From: DATGHS01 sp035307785
GTDB lineage: Bacteria > Planctomycetota > Planctomycetia > Gemmatales > Gemmataceae
Assembly (NCBI GenBank): GCA_035307785.1
Contig: DATGHS010000236.1
Span: forward strand, 1-14,852
Reading direction: 5' to 3'
Length of the DNA stretch: 14,852 nucleotides
Below are positions 1-5,779 of the stretch, piece after piece. The notes under the pieces are model-generated. The model was not told the origin of the DNA, did not search any database, and saw only the letters and a list, made by a program, of their open reading frames with translations. The translations under genes and the position numbers were made by a program. Each line of letters begins with the position of its first letter. The stretch's first letter is position 1.

Positions 1-350
1 GCGCGGGAAGACACGCGACGCTGTCTTGCTTGCCGATACTGTTGAGTGACCCATTGTCCCGTCTCGGCATCCGACACGCTTTCAACCATACGAGCCGTTT
101 CCTGAACCTCGGCCGGTAGCGGCGTGCCATAGCGCGCTTGCCGCTGGTTGTCGGCATGGATGGCGGCATAATTCAGAGCGATTCCCAACAGGACTGCCGC
201 GGCCGCGGACCACGCAAGCCGCCGTTCCCATTTGACGGGGCCGGGTCGAGCCAACTCGCGTTCCATGGCGGCTTGAACTTGCGCGCGCACGGGAATATCT
301 GGGCCGCGCGGCGTGAGGCGCTGCAACAGATTCTCCACCTCGTCGTTCAT
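1..350 (-). CDS. Anti-sigma-like single-pass membrane protein (partial, C-terminus off the left edge)
   Basis: The reading frame starts with ATG at 350-348 and stays open to base 1, giving about 116 residues beginning MNDEVENLLQRLTPRGPD. A short cytosolic N-terminal part is followed by one hydrophobic stretch around residues 44-62 (WSAAAAVLLGIALNYAAIH), then a polar, presumably extracytoplasmic part. The start codon overlaps the stop of the sigma gene by four bases (ATGA), the usual coupled arrangement of an ECF sigma factor with its membrane regulator. The function is inferred from this position and the single membrane segment. No HxxxCxxC zinc anti-sigma motif is visible in the part present, so it could also be an unrelated membrane protein co-transcribed with the sigma factor. 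Confidence 0.7.
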   Translation of the reverse strand, partial: MNDEVENLLQRLTPRGPDIPVRAQVQAAMERELARPGPVKWERRLAWSAAAAVLLGIALNYAAIHADNQRQARYGTPLPAEVQETARMVESVSDAETGQWVTQQYRQARQRRVSSR

Positions 351-877
351 GACATTTGCCTCGCGAACCATTCTTTGAGACGGGCCAGCGCCGTGCGATA
401 ACGCGTCGCGACGGTTCCCTGCGGGATTGACAACAAGTCAGCGATTTCGCGAAACGTCAGACTGCCGTAGATCTTGAGTTCAATTACCTCCCGAAGCTCT
501 TCAGGTAACTGCTGCAGTGCAGCCGCCACCGCCTCGGCGGTTTCGCGCAGTTCGAGATCACCGCTGCCGGCTTCCTCGAACAAGTCTTCGGCGGACAAAG
601 TTTGCTGCTGCTTCTTATCACGCTGCCACCGGCCCGCATGGCGGTTCGCTTCATTCCGAGTAATCGTGAAAACGTACGCCAGCAGGTTCTCCACCTGGGC
701 CAATCGTTGCCGTCGCCGCACGAGCCGCAGGAAGACTTCCTGCAATACTTCGTCGGCGGCATCGCGCGAGCCGAGCCGCACCACGAGGTAATGGTGTATG
801 CGGGCCGCGCAAAACTCGTACAGTTCCGCGAAGGCGGACGGTTCTCCGGCAGCCAACCGTTTGCCCAGCGCTTGCAT
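347..877 (-). CDS. ECF-type RNA polymerase sigma factor
   Basis: This 176-residue protein has the two-domain ECF layout. Region 2 (about residues 10-90) includes AFAELYEF, DAADEVLQEVFLRLVRR and the YVFTITRNEANRH segment that contacts the -10 element. Region 4 (about 120-170) includes LPEELREVIELKIYG, a helix-turn-helix SLTFREIADLLSIPQGTVATR and ALARLKEW. It should direct RNA polymerase to a small regulon, and its activity is probably held by the membrane protein encoded just downstream with an ATGA overlap. The start is either ATG 877 or TTG 880. A GAGGG ribosome-site-like stretch lies just upstream and no other usable start occurs before the upstream stop. The family is sure; the regulon is unknown. 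Confidence 0.9.
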   Translation of the reverse strand: MQALGKRLAAGEPSAFAELYEFCAARIHHYLVVRLGSRDAADEVLQEVFLRLVRRRQRLAQVENLLAYVFTITRNEANRHAGRWQRDKKQQQTLSAEDLFEEAGSGDLELRETAEAVAAALQQLPEELREVIELKIYGSLTFREIADLLSIPQGTVATRYRTALARLKEWFARQMS

Positions 878-880
878 CAA

Positions 881-1036
881 GCCCTCGCTACTAGATAAGA
901 CCCTGCTGCGAGGCGATTTTATTGGAAAAAGAAAAAGGACTTATAGCACCGATAGGCCCCAAAAGGAATTGCTGCTCGCCGGTAGTTTCACTGTGCCCTA
1001 TGATGATACGAAGCCCCAAGTTCTGCGGATGCCACC
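881..1036. other. Divergent intergenic region
   Basis: This 156-base gap separates the minus-strand sigma gene from the plus-strand MBL gene, so it must hold promoters for both. No convincing -35/-10 pair with normal spacing was found by eye on the plus strand. An A-rich run (about 924-936) lies on the sigma side. No hairpin or repeat was seen. Confidence 0.4.
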
Positions 1037-1822
1037 ATGCGCCAGCGGAAATACCTGTTTCCTCACGTCATCGAAATGAATTATCAGGCCGGGCGGCGGC
1101 TTGGGGTGAATGTCTACTTGATCGACGGCGGCTCCGAGTATCTGCTCATCGACATCGGTTACCAGGATACTGTCGATGAGATCGTCGAATTGATCCGCCA
1201 ACTCGATTTCAGCCTCTCGGCCTGCAAGATGATCATTGCCACGCATGCCGATGCGGATCACATTCAGGGCCTGAATCGGGCCCAGGAATTGATGAAAACG
1301 AAGATCGCGGCCCATCCTACCAGTGTCGAGCCGTTGGAAACCGGCGACACGATCATGACCTTCGCCGCTATCAAAGCGCAGAACATCGACTTGCCGATGC
1401 CGAAGTGCAAGATCGACCTGCTGCTAAATGAAGGCGACGTGATACAGGTGGGTGATCAGGAGCTGCAAGTCTGGCACACGCCTGGCCACACGGCAGGGCA
1501 GCTGAGCTTCAAGATGGGCGACCTGCTTTTCTGCGGCGACAACATTTATAAAGACAGCTGCGTGGGCGTGATCGATGCCCATCACGGCTCCAACATTCCC
1601 GATTTCTTGAAATCATTGGAGCGCATCAAAGCTGACAAGTCGGCGTATCTGCTTCCCAGCCACGGGCCGGTGTTCAAGCGCGACAATCGCATCATCCAGA
1701 AGGCGCTCGACCGGTTAAGCCAATACCAGCACATGGCTGACTTTGGCACTTGCGCCGTGGACTGGCCGCTGCTCGAGGAATGGGAAGCGGATGTGCTCGC
1801 GGGGCGAATGCCGAAGTTCTGA
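1037..1822 (+). CDS. Metallo-beta-lactamase-fold hydrolase (HxDxDH variant)
   Basis: This 261-residue cytosolic protein has the MBL fold in the usual order: N-terminal strands with NVYLIDGG (25-32) and LLIDIGYQD, the metal motif THADADH (H70, D72, D74, H75), HTPGHT (H151), CGDN (D168) and LPSHGP (H209). Members hydrolyse thioesters, lactones, phosphoesters or similar substrates at a one- or two-metal site. The second histidine of the standard HxHxDH motif is aspartate here, a variant also seen in other MBL subfamilies, so metal content may differ from glyoxalase II. No signal peptide is present. No good ribosome site precedes ATG 1037. It stands alone and converges on the VOC gene. The exact substrate cannot be told from sequence. 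Confidence 0.88.
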   Translation: MRQRKYLFPHVIEMNYQAGRRLGVNVYLIDGGSEYLLIDIGYQDTVDEIVELIRQLDFSLSACKMIIATHADADHIQGLNRAQELMKTKIAAHPTSVEPLETGDTIMTFAAIKAQNIDLPMPKCKIDLLLNEGDVIQVGDQELQVWHTPGHTAGQLSFKMGDLLFCGDNIYKDSCVGVIDAHHGSNIPDFLKSLERIKADKSAYLLPSHGPVFKRDNRIIQKALDRLSQYQHMADFGTCAVDWPLLEEWEADVLAGRMPKF

Positions 1823-1827
1823 ATTCC

Positions 1828-1879
1828 GTCAGAGTCGCGCACGAAGTAAGCGGCCGCTTACTTCATGCGCGGCTCTGAC
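1828..1879. terminator. Long palindrome between convergent genes, likely bidirectional terminator
   Basis: A 52-base inverted repeat is centred at 1853/1854, with two single-base exceptions (arm positions 8 and 15). The central 22 bases (1843-1864) form a perfect palindrome with no loop, including the octamer GCGGCCGC. It begins 6 bases after the MBL stop and ends 3 bases before the VOC stop, so it can fold in both transcripts. There is no long T-run, so termination may be hairpin-dominated. Confidence 0.65.
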
Positions 1880-1881
1880 AA

Positions 1882-2361
1882 TTACTTTCCGCCGCTCGCC
1901 ATCTTCTTCATATACTCTTCGGCGCGCTTCATCATCTCTGCCGGCGACACATCTTCTTTGTGTGTAGCGACGGTCCAGACGTGACCATAGGGATCGGCCA
2001 GGGTTCCCGAACGGTCGCCATAGAACTGATCCTGCACCGGGCGAACTTCTTTGCCGCCCGCGGCGATGGCTTGCTTGAACACTTTGTCCACATCTTCCAC
2101 GTACAGGCAAATGCTGGAGCCGTTGCCGCCGATGGTCTCCGGGCTCTTCGCGCCCATTTCCGGCATTTCATCCGCCAACATCACCATCGAATTGCCGATC
2201 CGCATTTCGGCATGGCCGATCTTGCCGGCCGGGGTAGGCATGCGGAACGTTTCCACCGCGCCGAATGCGCGCTTGTAATAATCGAGCGCCGCCGCCGCAT
2301 TGCGGAGGTAGAGATACGGCGTCACGGTGTGGTAGCCATCAGGAATCGGTTTCGCGGCCAT
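1882..2361 (-). CDS. VOC-superfamily (glyoxalase/PhnB-like) protein
   Basis: This 159-residue protein has two beta-alpha-beta-beta-beta modules typical of the vicinal oxygen chelate fold. The first is HTVTPYLYLRNAAAALDYYKRAFGA, with MRIGNSMVMLADE closing it. The second includes SICLYVEDVDKVFKQAIAAGG and DRSGTLADPYGHVWTVATHKED. The phrase DPYGHVW and overall length match the PhnB-like/bleomycin-resistance group, which binds small ligands or metal; the true substrate is unknown. The C-terminal tail is Met- and Lys-rich. The start ATG 2361 has a good ribosome site (GAAAGGA at 2376-2370, 8 bases upstream). It converges with the MBL gene and no partner gene is evident. Confidence 0.88.
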   Translation of the reverse strand: MAAKPIPDGYHTVTPYLYLRNAAAALDYYKRAFGAVETFRMPTPAGKIGHAEMRIGNSMVMLADEMPEMGAKSPETIGGNGSSICLYVEDVDKVFKQAIAAGGKEVRPVQDQFYGDRSGTLADPYGHVWTVATHKEDVSPAEMMKRAEEYMKKMASGGK

Positions 2362-2568
2362 CGAAATGGTCCTTTCGTGGATAAAGGCTTCGGCCCAAAC
2401 GAGCGCTGGTCGATATCGGGGCCGATGTTTTGAGAAAGATTCTGGCCCAAGTTTTGCACTCTTGCAATGTCGGTAGCAAACTGCCGGCTGAATGTTGTAT
2501 GCTGCTGCGCAATTTTCTCCAGCAGCTTCGTTTCCAGCGCAAGGGATTTGCAGCGAGAGGAGACAACC
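2362..2568. other. Divergent intergenic region
   Basis: These 207 bases lie between the VOC gene (-) and the small secreted-protein gene (+). Open frames cross it but look like chance. A ribosome site (GAGAGGAGA, about 2555-2563) serves the plus-strand gene. No repeat or clear promoter hexamer pair was identified. Confidence 0.4.
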
Positions 2569-2964
2569 ATGAGAACACGCTTATTTTTGGCCGCTTGCGG
2601 CTTGGTGGGATTGGCGCTGGGCAATGCCAGCGCCCAGCCGCCTCCTGTCATAACCGTGCCGGCGCCGCCGGCCGTCGATTCACCGGCATACCGGCAATTC
2701 CTGAATTCCGATTCCAGCTACAAGACGTATTCACGCCTTTCACCAAGCCGTGGCTTCACCCGCGTGACGCCGTTTGGTGTCGAAAGCCATTACGTCGAGC
2801 CCGGTTATATGAAGCAGATCAATTCGCAATTCGGCTTCGAGAGCCGCGAATATGTACCCGGTTATGGCGGAAGCTGGCAAACACCGTGGCAGGCCGGCGG
2901 TTACCAGGCGCCGGGGTACTACCGCTATTATTACGGTCCGCCGCTGCTGCCGCCGCAACGGTGA
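2569..2964 (+). CDS. Small secreted hypothetical protein, Pro/Tyr-rich
   Basis: This 131-residue protein starts at ATG 2569, about 5 bases after the ribosome site GAGAGGAGA. A longer in-frame start at 2467 exists but would place 34 unlikely residues before the signal peptide. Residues 1-23 (MRTRLFLAACGLVGLALGNASA) form a clear Sec signal with an A-x-A-like cleavage site. The mature part opens with a proline-rich stretch (QPPPVITVPAPPAV), continues with Ser/Tyr-rich sequence and ends in a Tyr- and Pro-rich tail (GYYRYYYGPPLLPPQR). No enzyme motif or cysteine is visible in the mature part. It may be an envelope or matrix protein. The family is not recognised; the gene call is firm because of signal peptide, start site and codon pattern. 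Confidence 0.75.
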   Translation: MRTRLFLAACGLVGLALGNASAQPPPVITVPAPPAVDSPAYRQFLNSDSSYKTYSRLSPSRGFTRVTPFGVESHYVEPGYMKQINSQFGFESREYVPGYGGSWQTPWQAGGYQAPGYYRYYYGPPLLPPQR

Positions 2965-3035
2965 TAAAGTGTCCGTGCCGATTTGGCTTGAATGCAGCCG
3001 ACCGTATGCGCGGACGATTCGACAGCCGCGTACGG

Positions 3036-3156
3036 AGTACGCAGTACCGAGTACGGAGTACTCATCGTTTGTAAGTCACAGCAACATGCGTGGTGAAGAG
3101 TTCTTTTACTTGAACCGGATTGGGCATTCGGCACTCCGTACTCGGTACTACGTACT
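3036..3156. repeat. Inverted repeat pair with 69-base spacer
   Basis: The left arm (3036-3061) and right arm (3131-3156) are reverse complements over 26 bases with two mismatches. Each arm is built from near-tandem GTAC-containing units (such as GGAGTACG, AGTACCGAGTAC), so each is also partly self-complementary. The 69-base spacer (3062-3130) is AT-richer and has no clear function. The pair lies after the secreted-protein gene and before the promoter of the JAB-E2-E1 operon. The layout resembles a paired-REP (REPIN/BIME-like) or non-autonomous element; this is inference. Confidence 0.7.
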
Positions 3157-3367
3157 GGATAATCCAGACTTTGCCGCCGAACTGATCAACGAAGCGCGCA
3201 CTGACTTTGACTCTGGAAAAGTTCCTGTTATGATGGGGGACAGAATTTTAGGAGAAGGAAAGCCGATCGAACCAGGCACGAAGCCTGTCCGGGTCGACCG
3301 ACTGCCATCTCCCCCAACGGAACACCAAACACATTCAATGGGGGATGAGACGAATTGCCGCGATTGA
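3086..3367 (+). CDS. Possible small leader protein overlapping the JAB gene start
   Basis: An open frame from ATG 3086 (93 residues; a later ATG pair at 3233/3236 would give about 45) ends 23 bases inside the JAB gene, whose own start lacks a well-spaced ribosome site. The predicted product is mostly polar, with FAAELINEARTDFDSGKVPV and a Pro-rich PIEPGTKPVRVDRLPSPP part. Its position would suit translational coupling to the JAB gene. Against it, it overlaps the right arm of the inverted repeat and the likely operon promoter, and it uses rare codons (TTA, AGA). It may be chance. No family recognised. Confidence 0.25.
   Translation: MRGEEFFYLNRIGHSALRTRYYVLDNPDFAAELINEARTDFDSGKVPVMMGDRILGEGKPIEPGTKPVRVDRLPSPPTEHQTHSMGDETNCRD
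3207..3234 (+). promoter_or_regulatory. Candidate sigma-70 promoter for the JAB-E2-E1 operon
   Basis: TTGACT (3207-3212) and TATGAT (3229-3234) are spaced 16 bases apart, one mismatch from consensus in each hexamer. Transcription would begin near 3241 and leave about 100 bases of leader before the JAB start. An unused ribosome-site-like stretch (AGGAGAAGGA, about 3250-3259) follows it. Confidence 0.5.
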
Positions 3368-4328
3368 TTGGCTTCAAGCCCTGCTAGGTAAAGGTCAGCG
3401 CTGGCTGGCCCGCCGGCGTGGGCCCGGCAAGGAAGTCCGCATTCCCCCGGCTGTGCTGCGGGAACCTGGGGCCGCACCCGCACAAGCATTGCAGCCGCTG
3501 AAGCGCGTGCTGGTGACGGCCGAAGTGGCGCGGGTGATGTTCGGCGAATATGCGGCGCACCGGGTGACCGAGCGCGGCGAAGAGGAAATCGGCTGGGTGC
3601 TGCTGGGCCGGCGCGATTTGGCCGAAGCCACGGTCCTGGCAAGTTTGCCGGCCGGGGCGGACCGTGAATCCGGCGAAGCGCATGTTCGCTTCAATAGCGT
3701 GGCCCAGATCATTGCGAGCCGGTTTGTGCGGCAGCGAGACCGGCGCATTGGCATGCTCGGCGTGGTGCACACGCACCCCGGCAGCCTGCGGCACCCGAGC
3801 GACGGCGACTACCGCGGCGATATTGAATGGGTAGGCCAGTTGCGCGGTGGCGAAGGAATCTTCGGCATCGGCACGGCCGATGGGAAATTTGCCGGCCATG
3901 CGGACGAGATTTGGTCGCCGCGCGACAACATTCAGGCGCTGGGCGACTTGTGCCTGACCTGGTATTCGTTGCGGAGCGAGGCCAGAAATTATCGCACGAT
4001 TCCGGTGGAACTCATTGATGGGCCCGATCTTGCCGCTCCGCTCCGCACCGTCTGGCCGATTTTGGAGGAACATGGCGACCGGTTGGATCGCTTAGCGCAA
4101 CAGATTGCCAAAGTGTCGTTTGAGGTGATTCACGACGAGCAACATTCTTCTCTGGCTATGAACGTTGTGCTGCCCGGTGCGGATAGAAAACTACGGGCGG
4201 TGCTGGGCAAAAAGGAGATCCTTTACTTTCTTGTGCGCGATGGCGCAGTATTGGCAGCAGATTTGCGTGATCCTTATGTCGACCGAGGAATCTACCGCCT
4301 GCTGGCCGACGTGGCCGAAGGCGTTTGA
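3345..4328 (+). CDS. JAB/MPN-domain (JAMM) metalloprotease, ubiquitin-system deconjugase-like
   Basis: This 327-residue protein carries a complete JAMM zinc-protease motif in a JAB1/MPN domain (about residues 55-185): the catalytic glutamate in EEIGWVLLG (E81), then HTHPGSLRHPSDGD, giving H142-x-H144-(7)-S152-x-x-D155. Such enzymes cut isopeptide or peptide bonds after a ubiquitin-like C-terminus. A basic N-terminus (KGQRWLARRR) precedes the domain. The C-terminal third (about 200-327) is an unrecognised domain, longer than in minimal bacterial JAB proteins. There is no signal peptide. It is first in a same-strand run with E2-like and E1-like genes, which strongly supports a role in ubiquitin-like modification or its reversal. 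ATG 3345 is preceded by a G-run but no well-spaced ribosome site. Confidence 0.92.
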   Translation: MRRIAAIDWLQALLGKGQRWLARRRGPGKEVRIPPAVLREPGAAPAQALQPLKRVLVTAEVARVMFGEYAAHRVTERGEEEIGWVLLGRRDLAEATVLASLPAGADRESGEAHVRFNSVAQIIASRFVRQRDRRIGMLGVVHTHPGSLRHPSDGDYRGDIEWVGQLRGGEGIFGIGTADGKFAGHADEIWSPRDNIQALGDLCLTWYSLRSEARNYRTIPVELIDGPDLAAPLRTVWPILEEHGDRLDRLAQQIAKVSFEVIHDEQHSSLAMNVVLPGADRKLRAVLGKKEILYFLVRDGAVLAADLRDPYVDRGIYRLLADVAEGV

Positions 4329-4405
4329 TTGTTTGTGATCGAGTGTCTAGTCCATGTCATTCCGCACCTGCATGGTACGGAGCAAAGTGAAGAGAGGAGT
4401 CTACC

Positions 4406-4594
4406 ATGGATTTCCGCCCTCTGAGCGAAGTGGAACGCCGGCAACTGGTGACGGCCCTGCGCGGCAACGCCGAAACGGGAAGCGCGCTTCTCATGGACCG
4501 CCGCGATACTTCCTTTCTCGGACTCATTGAGGAAGATGAAGTACCAGATGAAGAAGTCATCAACGCCATCCGCTCCGTTCCATGCCATTATTGA
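4406..4594 (+). CDS. 62-residue hypothetical protein between the JAB and E2 genes
   Basis: This short gene has a strong ribosome site (GAGAGGAG, about 4393-4400) before ATG 4406, which supports it. The protein begins MDFRPLSEVERRQLVTALRG, probably one amphipathic helix, then a short hydrophobic segment (TSFLGLIEEDEVP) and an acidic patch, and ends with PCHY. It has no signal peptide, no membrane span and no terminal Gly-Gly. It does not look like a beta-grasp ubiquitin-like fold, being too short and largely helical. Its place between the peptidase and the E2 gene suggests an adaptor or regulator of the system; that is inference. The family is not recognised. Confidence 0.65.
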   Translation: MDFRPLSEVERRQLVTALRGNAETGSALLMDRRDTSFLGLIEEDEVPDEEVINAIRSVPCHY

Positions 4595-4598
4595 AAGA

Positions 4599-4674
4599 CA
4601 GAAGTCAGAGATCAGCGGTCAGAAGTCAGAACGAATCACGGTGCTGATTTCTGACCTCTGACCTCTGACTTCTG
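4599..4674. repeat. Long imperfect hairpin built of AGAAGTCAG-type units
   Basis: Left arm 4599-4629 and right arm 4644-4674 are reverse complements with 3 mismatches in 31, around a 14-base loop. Each arm contains repeated units of the form (A/G)GTCAGA. It occupies most of the gap between the 62-residue gene and the E2 gene, so it would form a strong stem in the operon mRNA 20 bases before the E2 start. There is no T-run, so it is not a standard intrinsic terminator. Confidence 0.8.
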
Positions 4675-4694
4675 ACCTTTGGTCTCTGATTCCA

Positions 4695-5120
4695 ATGGGT
4701 TTGCTCGATACCGAAGTGGGCAAGCGGCGGCTGTTGACGGTGGAGATCCCCGTCATTGAGCGCTATAACGAAGGCCGCGACCCGGACTTCCGCATCCGGC
4801 TGGTGCCGATGGGCACCACCCTGGTATTGCGCTACAAGCTCAAACCGGCGCACAACTTTTACGAGCTGGAAACGCGACTGCTTTCCAGCTACCCCACCGT
4901 GCCGCCGGAAACCCGCATTCTCACGCCGCTCAAACATTGTCCCCATTTGCTCGAAGGCCAAACGCTCTGCCTTTGGCGGCAAGGCTCCACGCGCGCCACC
5001 AGCCGCTGGGACCCGGCGAAGTTCACGGCCGTGTTCGCGGTGCAAGCTGCGTGGCGCTGGCTCGCGTGTTATGAAATCTGGCACGACACCGGCGAGTGGC
5101 CGCTGCCGGAAGCGAAGTGA
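4695..5120 (+). CDS. E2-like (UBC-fold) ubiquitin-conjugating protein
   Basis: This 141-residue protein reads like a bacterial E2. An N-terminal beta sheet (residues about 12-65) leads to YPTVPP (66-71), matching the E2 YPxxPP signature, then HCPHLLEGQTLCLW, the counterpart of the HPN...G.iCL active-site segment. C92 aligns with the catalytic cysteine. WDPAKFTAVFAVQAAWRWL matches the helix after the active site, and YEIWHDTGEWP closes the domain in the style of prokaryotic E2 families. The usual Asn of HPN is replaced; H84 may take its place. E2 proteins receive a ubiquitin-like protein as a thioester from E1 and pass it to a target. Genes for JAB and E1-like partners flank it. No ribosome site is visible before ATG 4695, which follows a large hairpin. 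Confidence 0.88.
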   Translation: MGLLDTEVGKRRLLTVEIPVIERYNEGRDPDFRIRLVPMGTTLVLRYKLKPAHNFYELETRLLSSYPTVPPETRILTPLKHCPHLLEGQTLCLWRQGSTRATSRWDPAKFTAVFAVQAAWRWLACYEIWHDTGEWPLPEAK

Positions 5121-5123
5121 GAG

Positions 5124-5194
5124 TTTATCCACAGATTTCGCAGATTTCACAGATTTGAATCAAATCTGTGAAATCTGCGAAATCTGCGGATAAA
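5124..5194. repeat. 34-base inverted repeat made of CAGATTT units
   Basis: Left arm 5124-5157 and right arm 5161-5194 are reverse complements with one mismatch (base 5131) and a 3-base loop. Each arm contains three spaced copies of AGATTT (or AAATCT). It starts 4 bases after the E2 stop codon and ends 58 bases before the membrane-protein gene. Frames across it read repeated ICEICE-type residues on both strands, a by-product of the unit length. It would form a very stable stem in RNA but lacks a following T-run. Confidence 0.85.
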
Positions 5195-5251
5195 ATGCAT
5201 TCACCAGTTCGTCCAGCATCGGCCAGAACCACGCCATCTGGGTGAGTGGCT

Positions 5252-5740
5252 ATGTGGAACGGCAAATCGATCGATCGAGCGATTCTTGTTATTGTCTTTT
5301 CCGCAAGCATTGTGGTTCTCGGCTACTTTGTCGGGACGCAGGTCGACTATCACGCCGGTCTGTTGACCAGGACGATGGCTTGGTTGGTGGGAATTCTCTT
5401 AATTGTCGTAGGATTTCTTTGCCAGTATTCGGATGCCCGGCGAACCTTTGCGAATCGCGTAATTGCCATCGGAATGCTGGCGTATTTTACCTTCATGCTG
5501 GCAACCGAGCCGCTGCTGAACGCCGTATTTGGACCGCCGTTTGGGGAATACAAGTACGAAGCTGCTTGGTCGCTATACTTGATGCCTTTTATTGTCGGAG
5601 CACTGGTGTTTTCGGTAAGGGGTCGCTGGTTTGAAGCAGCCGGTTGCTTAGCGATTCTTGCCAGTGGAGTAGCGATCGTAGCAAACAACGCGCGGGCAAC
5701 ATTGGGCGCGGATGGATTTCTGGAGCGAATGCGGTGGTAA
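5252..5740 (+). CDS. Multi-pass membrane protein of unknown function
   Basis: This 162-residue protein has about five hydrophobic segments: near residues 9-28 (ILVIVFSASIVVLGYFVG), 42-58, 70-90, 108-122 and 128-145, with little outside the membrane apart from a loop at 90-105 and a short C-terminal tail. No transporter or enzyme motif is recognised. ATG 5252 is preferred over GTG 5246 because GGTGA (5241-5245) lies 6 bases before it. The gene is AT-richer than those around it: two 60-base stretches counted by hand have 28 and 30 G+C, against 44 in one stretch of the 398-residue gene. It sits between E2 and E1 genes just after a palindrome, so it may be a later insertion or the membrane component of the system. 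Confidence 0.75.
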   Translation: MWNGKSIDRAILVIVFSASIVVLGYFVGTQVDYHAGLLTRTMAWLVGILLIVVGFLCQYSDARRTFANRVIAIGMLAYFTFMLATEPLLNAVFGPPFGEYKYEAAWSLYLMPFIVGALVFSVRGRWFEAAGCLAILASGVAIVANNARATLGADGFLERMRW

Positions 5741-5779
5741 CACCTGGGCAGAGCCAGCTTAAACATGAGGTGACTTCAA

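Noticed and set aside
2430..3074. Plus-strand frame of 214 residues over the secreted-protein gene
   Set aside because: The frame at 2569-2964 has the ribosome site and signal peptide; this one has neither.
3384..4073. Minus-strand frame of 229 residues
   Set aside because: It is antisense to the JAB gene, which has an intact JAMM motif. No protein-like motif was seen in it.
4756..5193. Alternate-frame protein reading ICEICE-type residues at its end
   Set aside because: It overlaps the E2 gene in a different frame and its tail is only the translated AGATTT palindrome. The same residues appear on the other strand for the same reason.
5124..5194. CRISPR-like look of spaced AGATTT repeats
   Set aside because: Units are too short, spacers are of 1-3 bases and the structure is a single inverted repeat, with no leader or cas genes.
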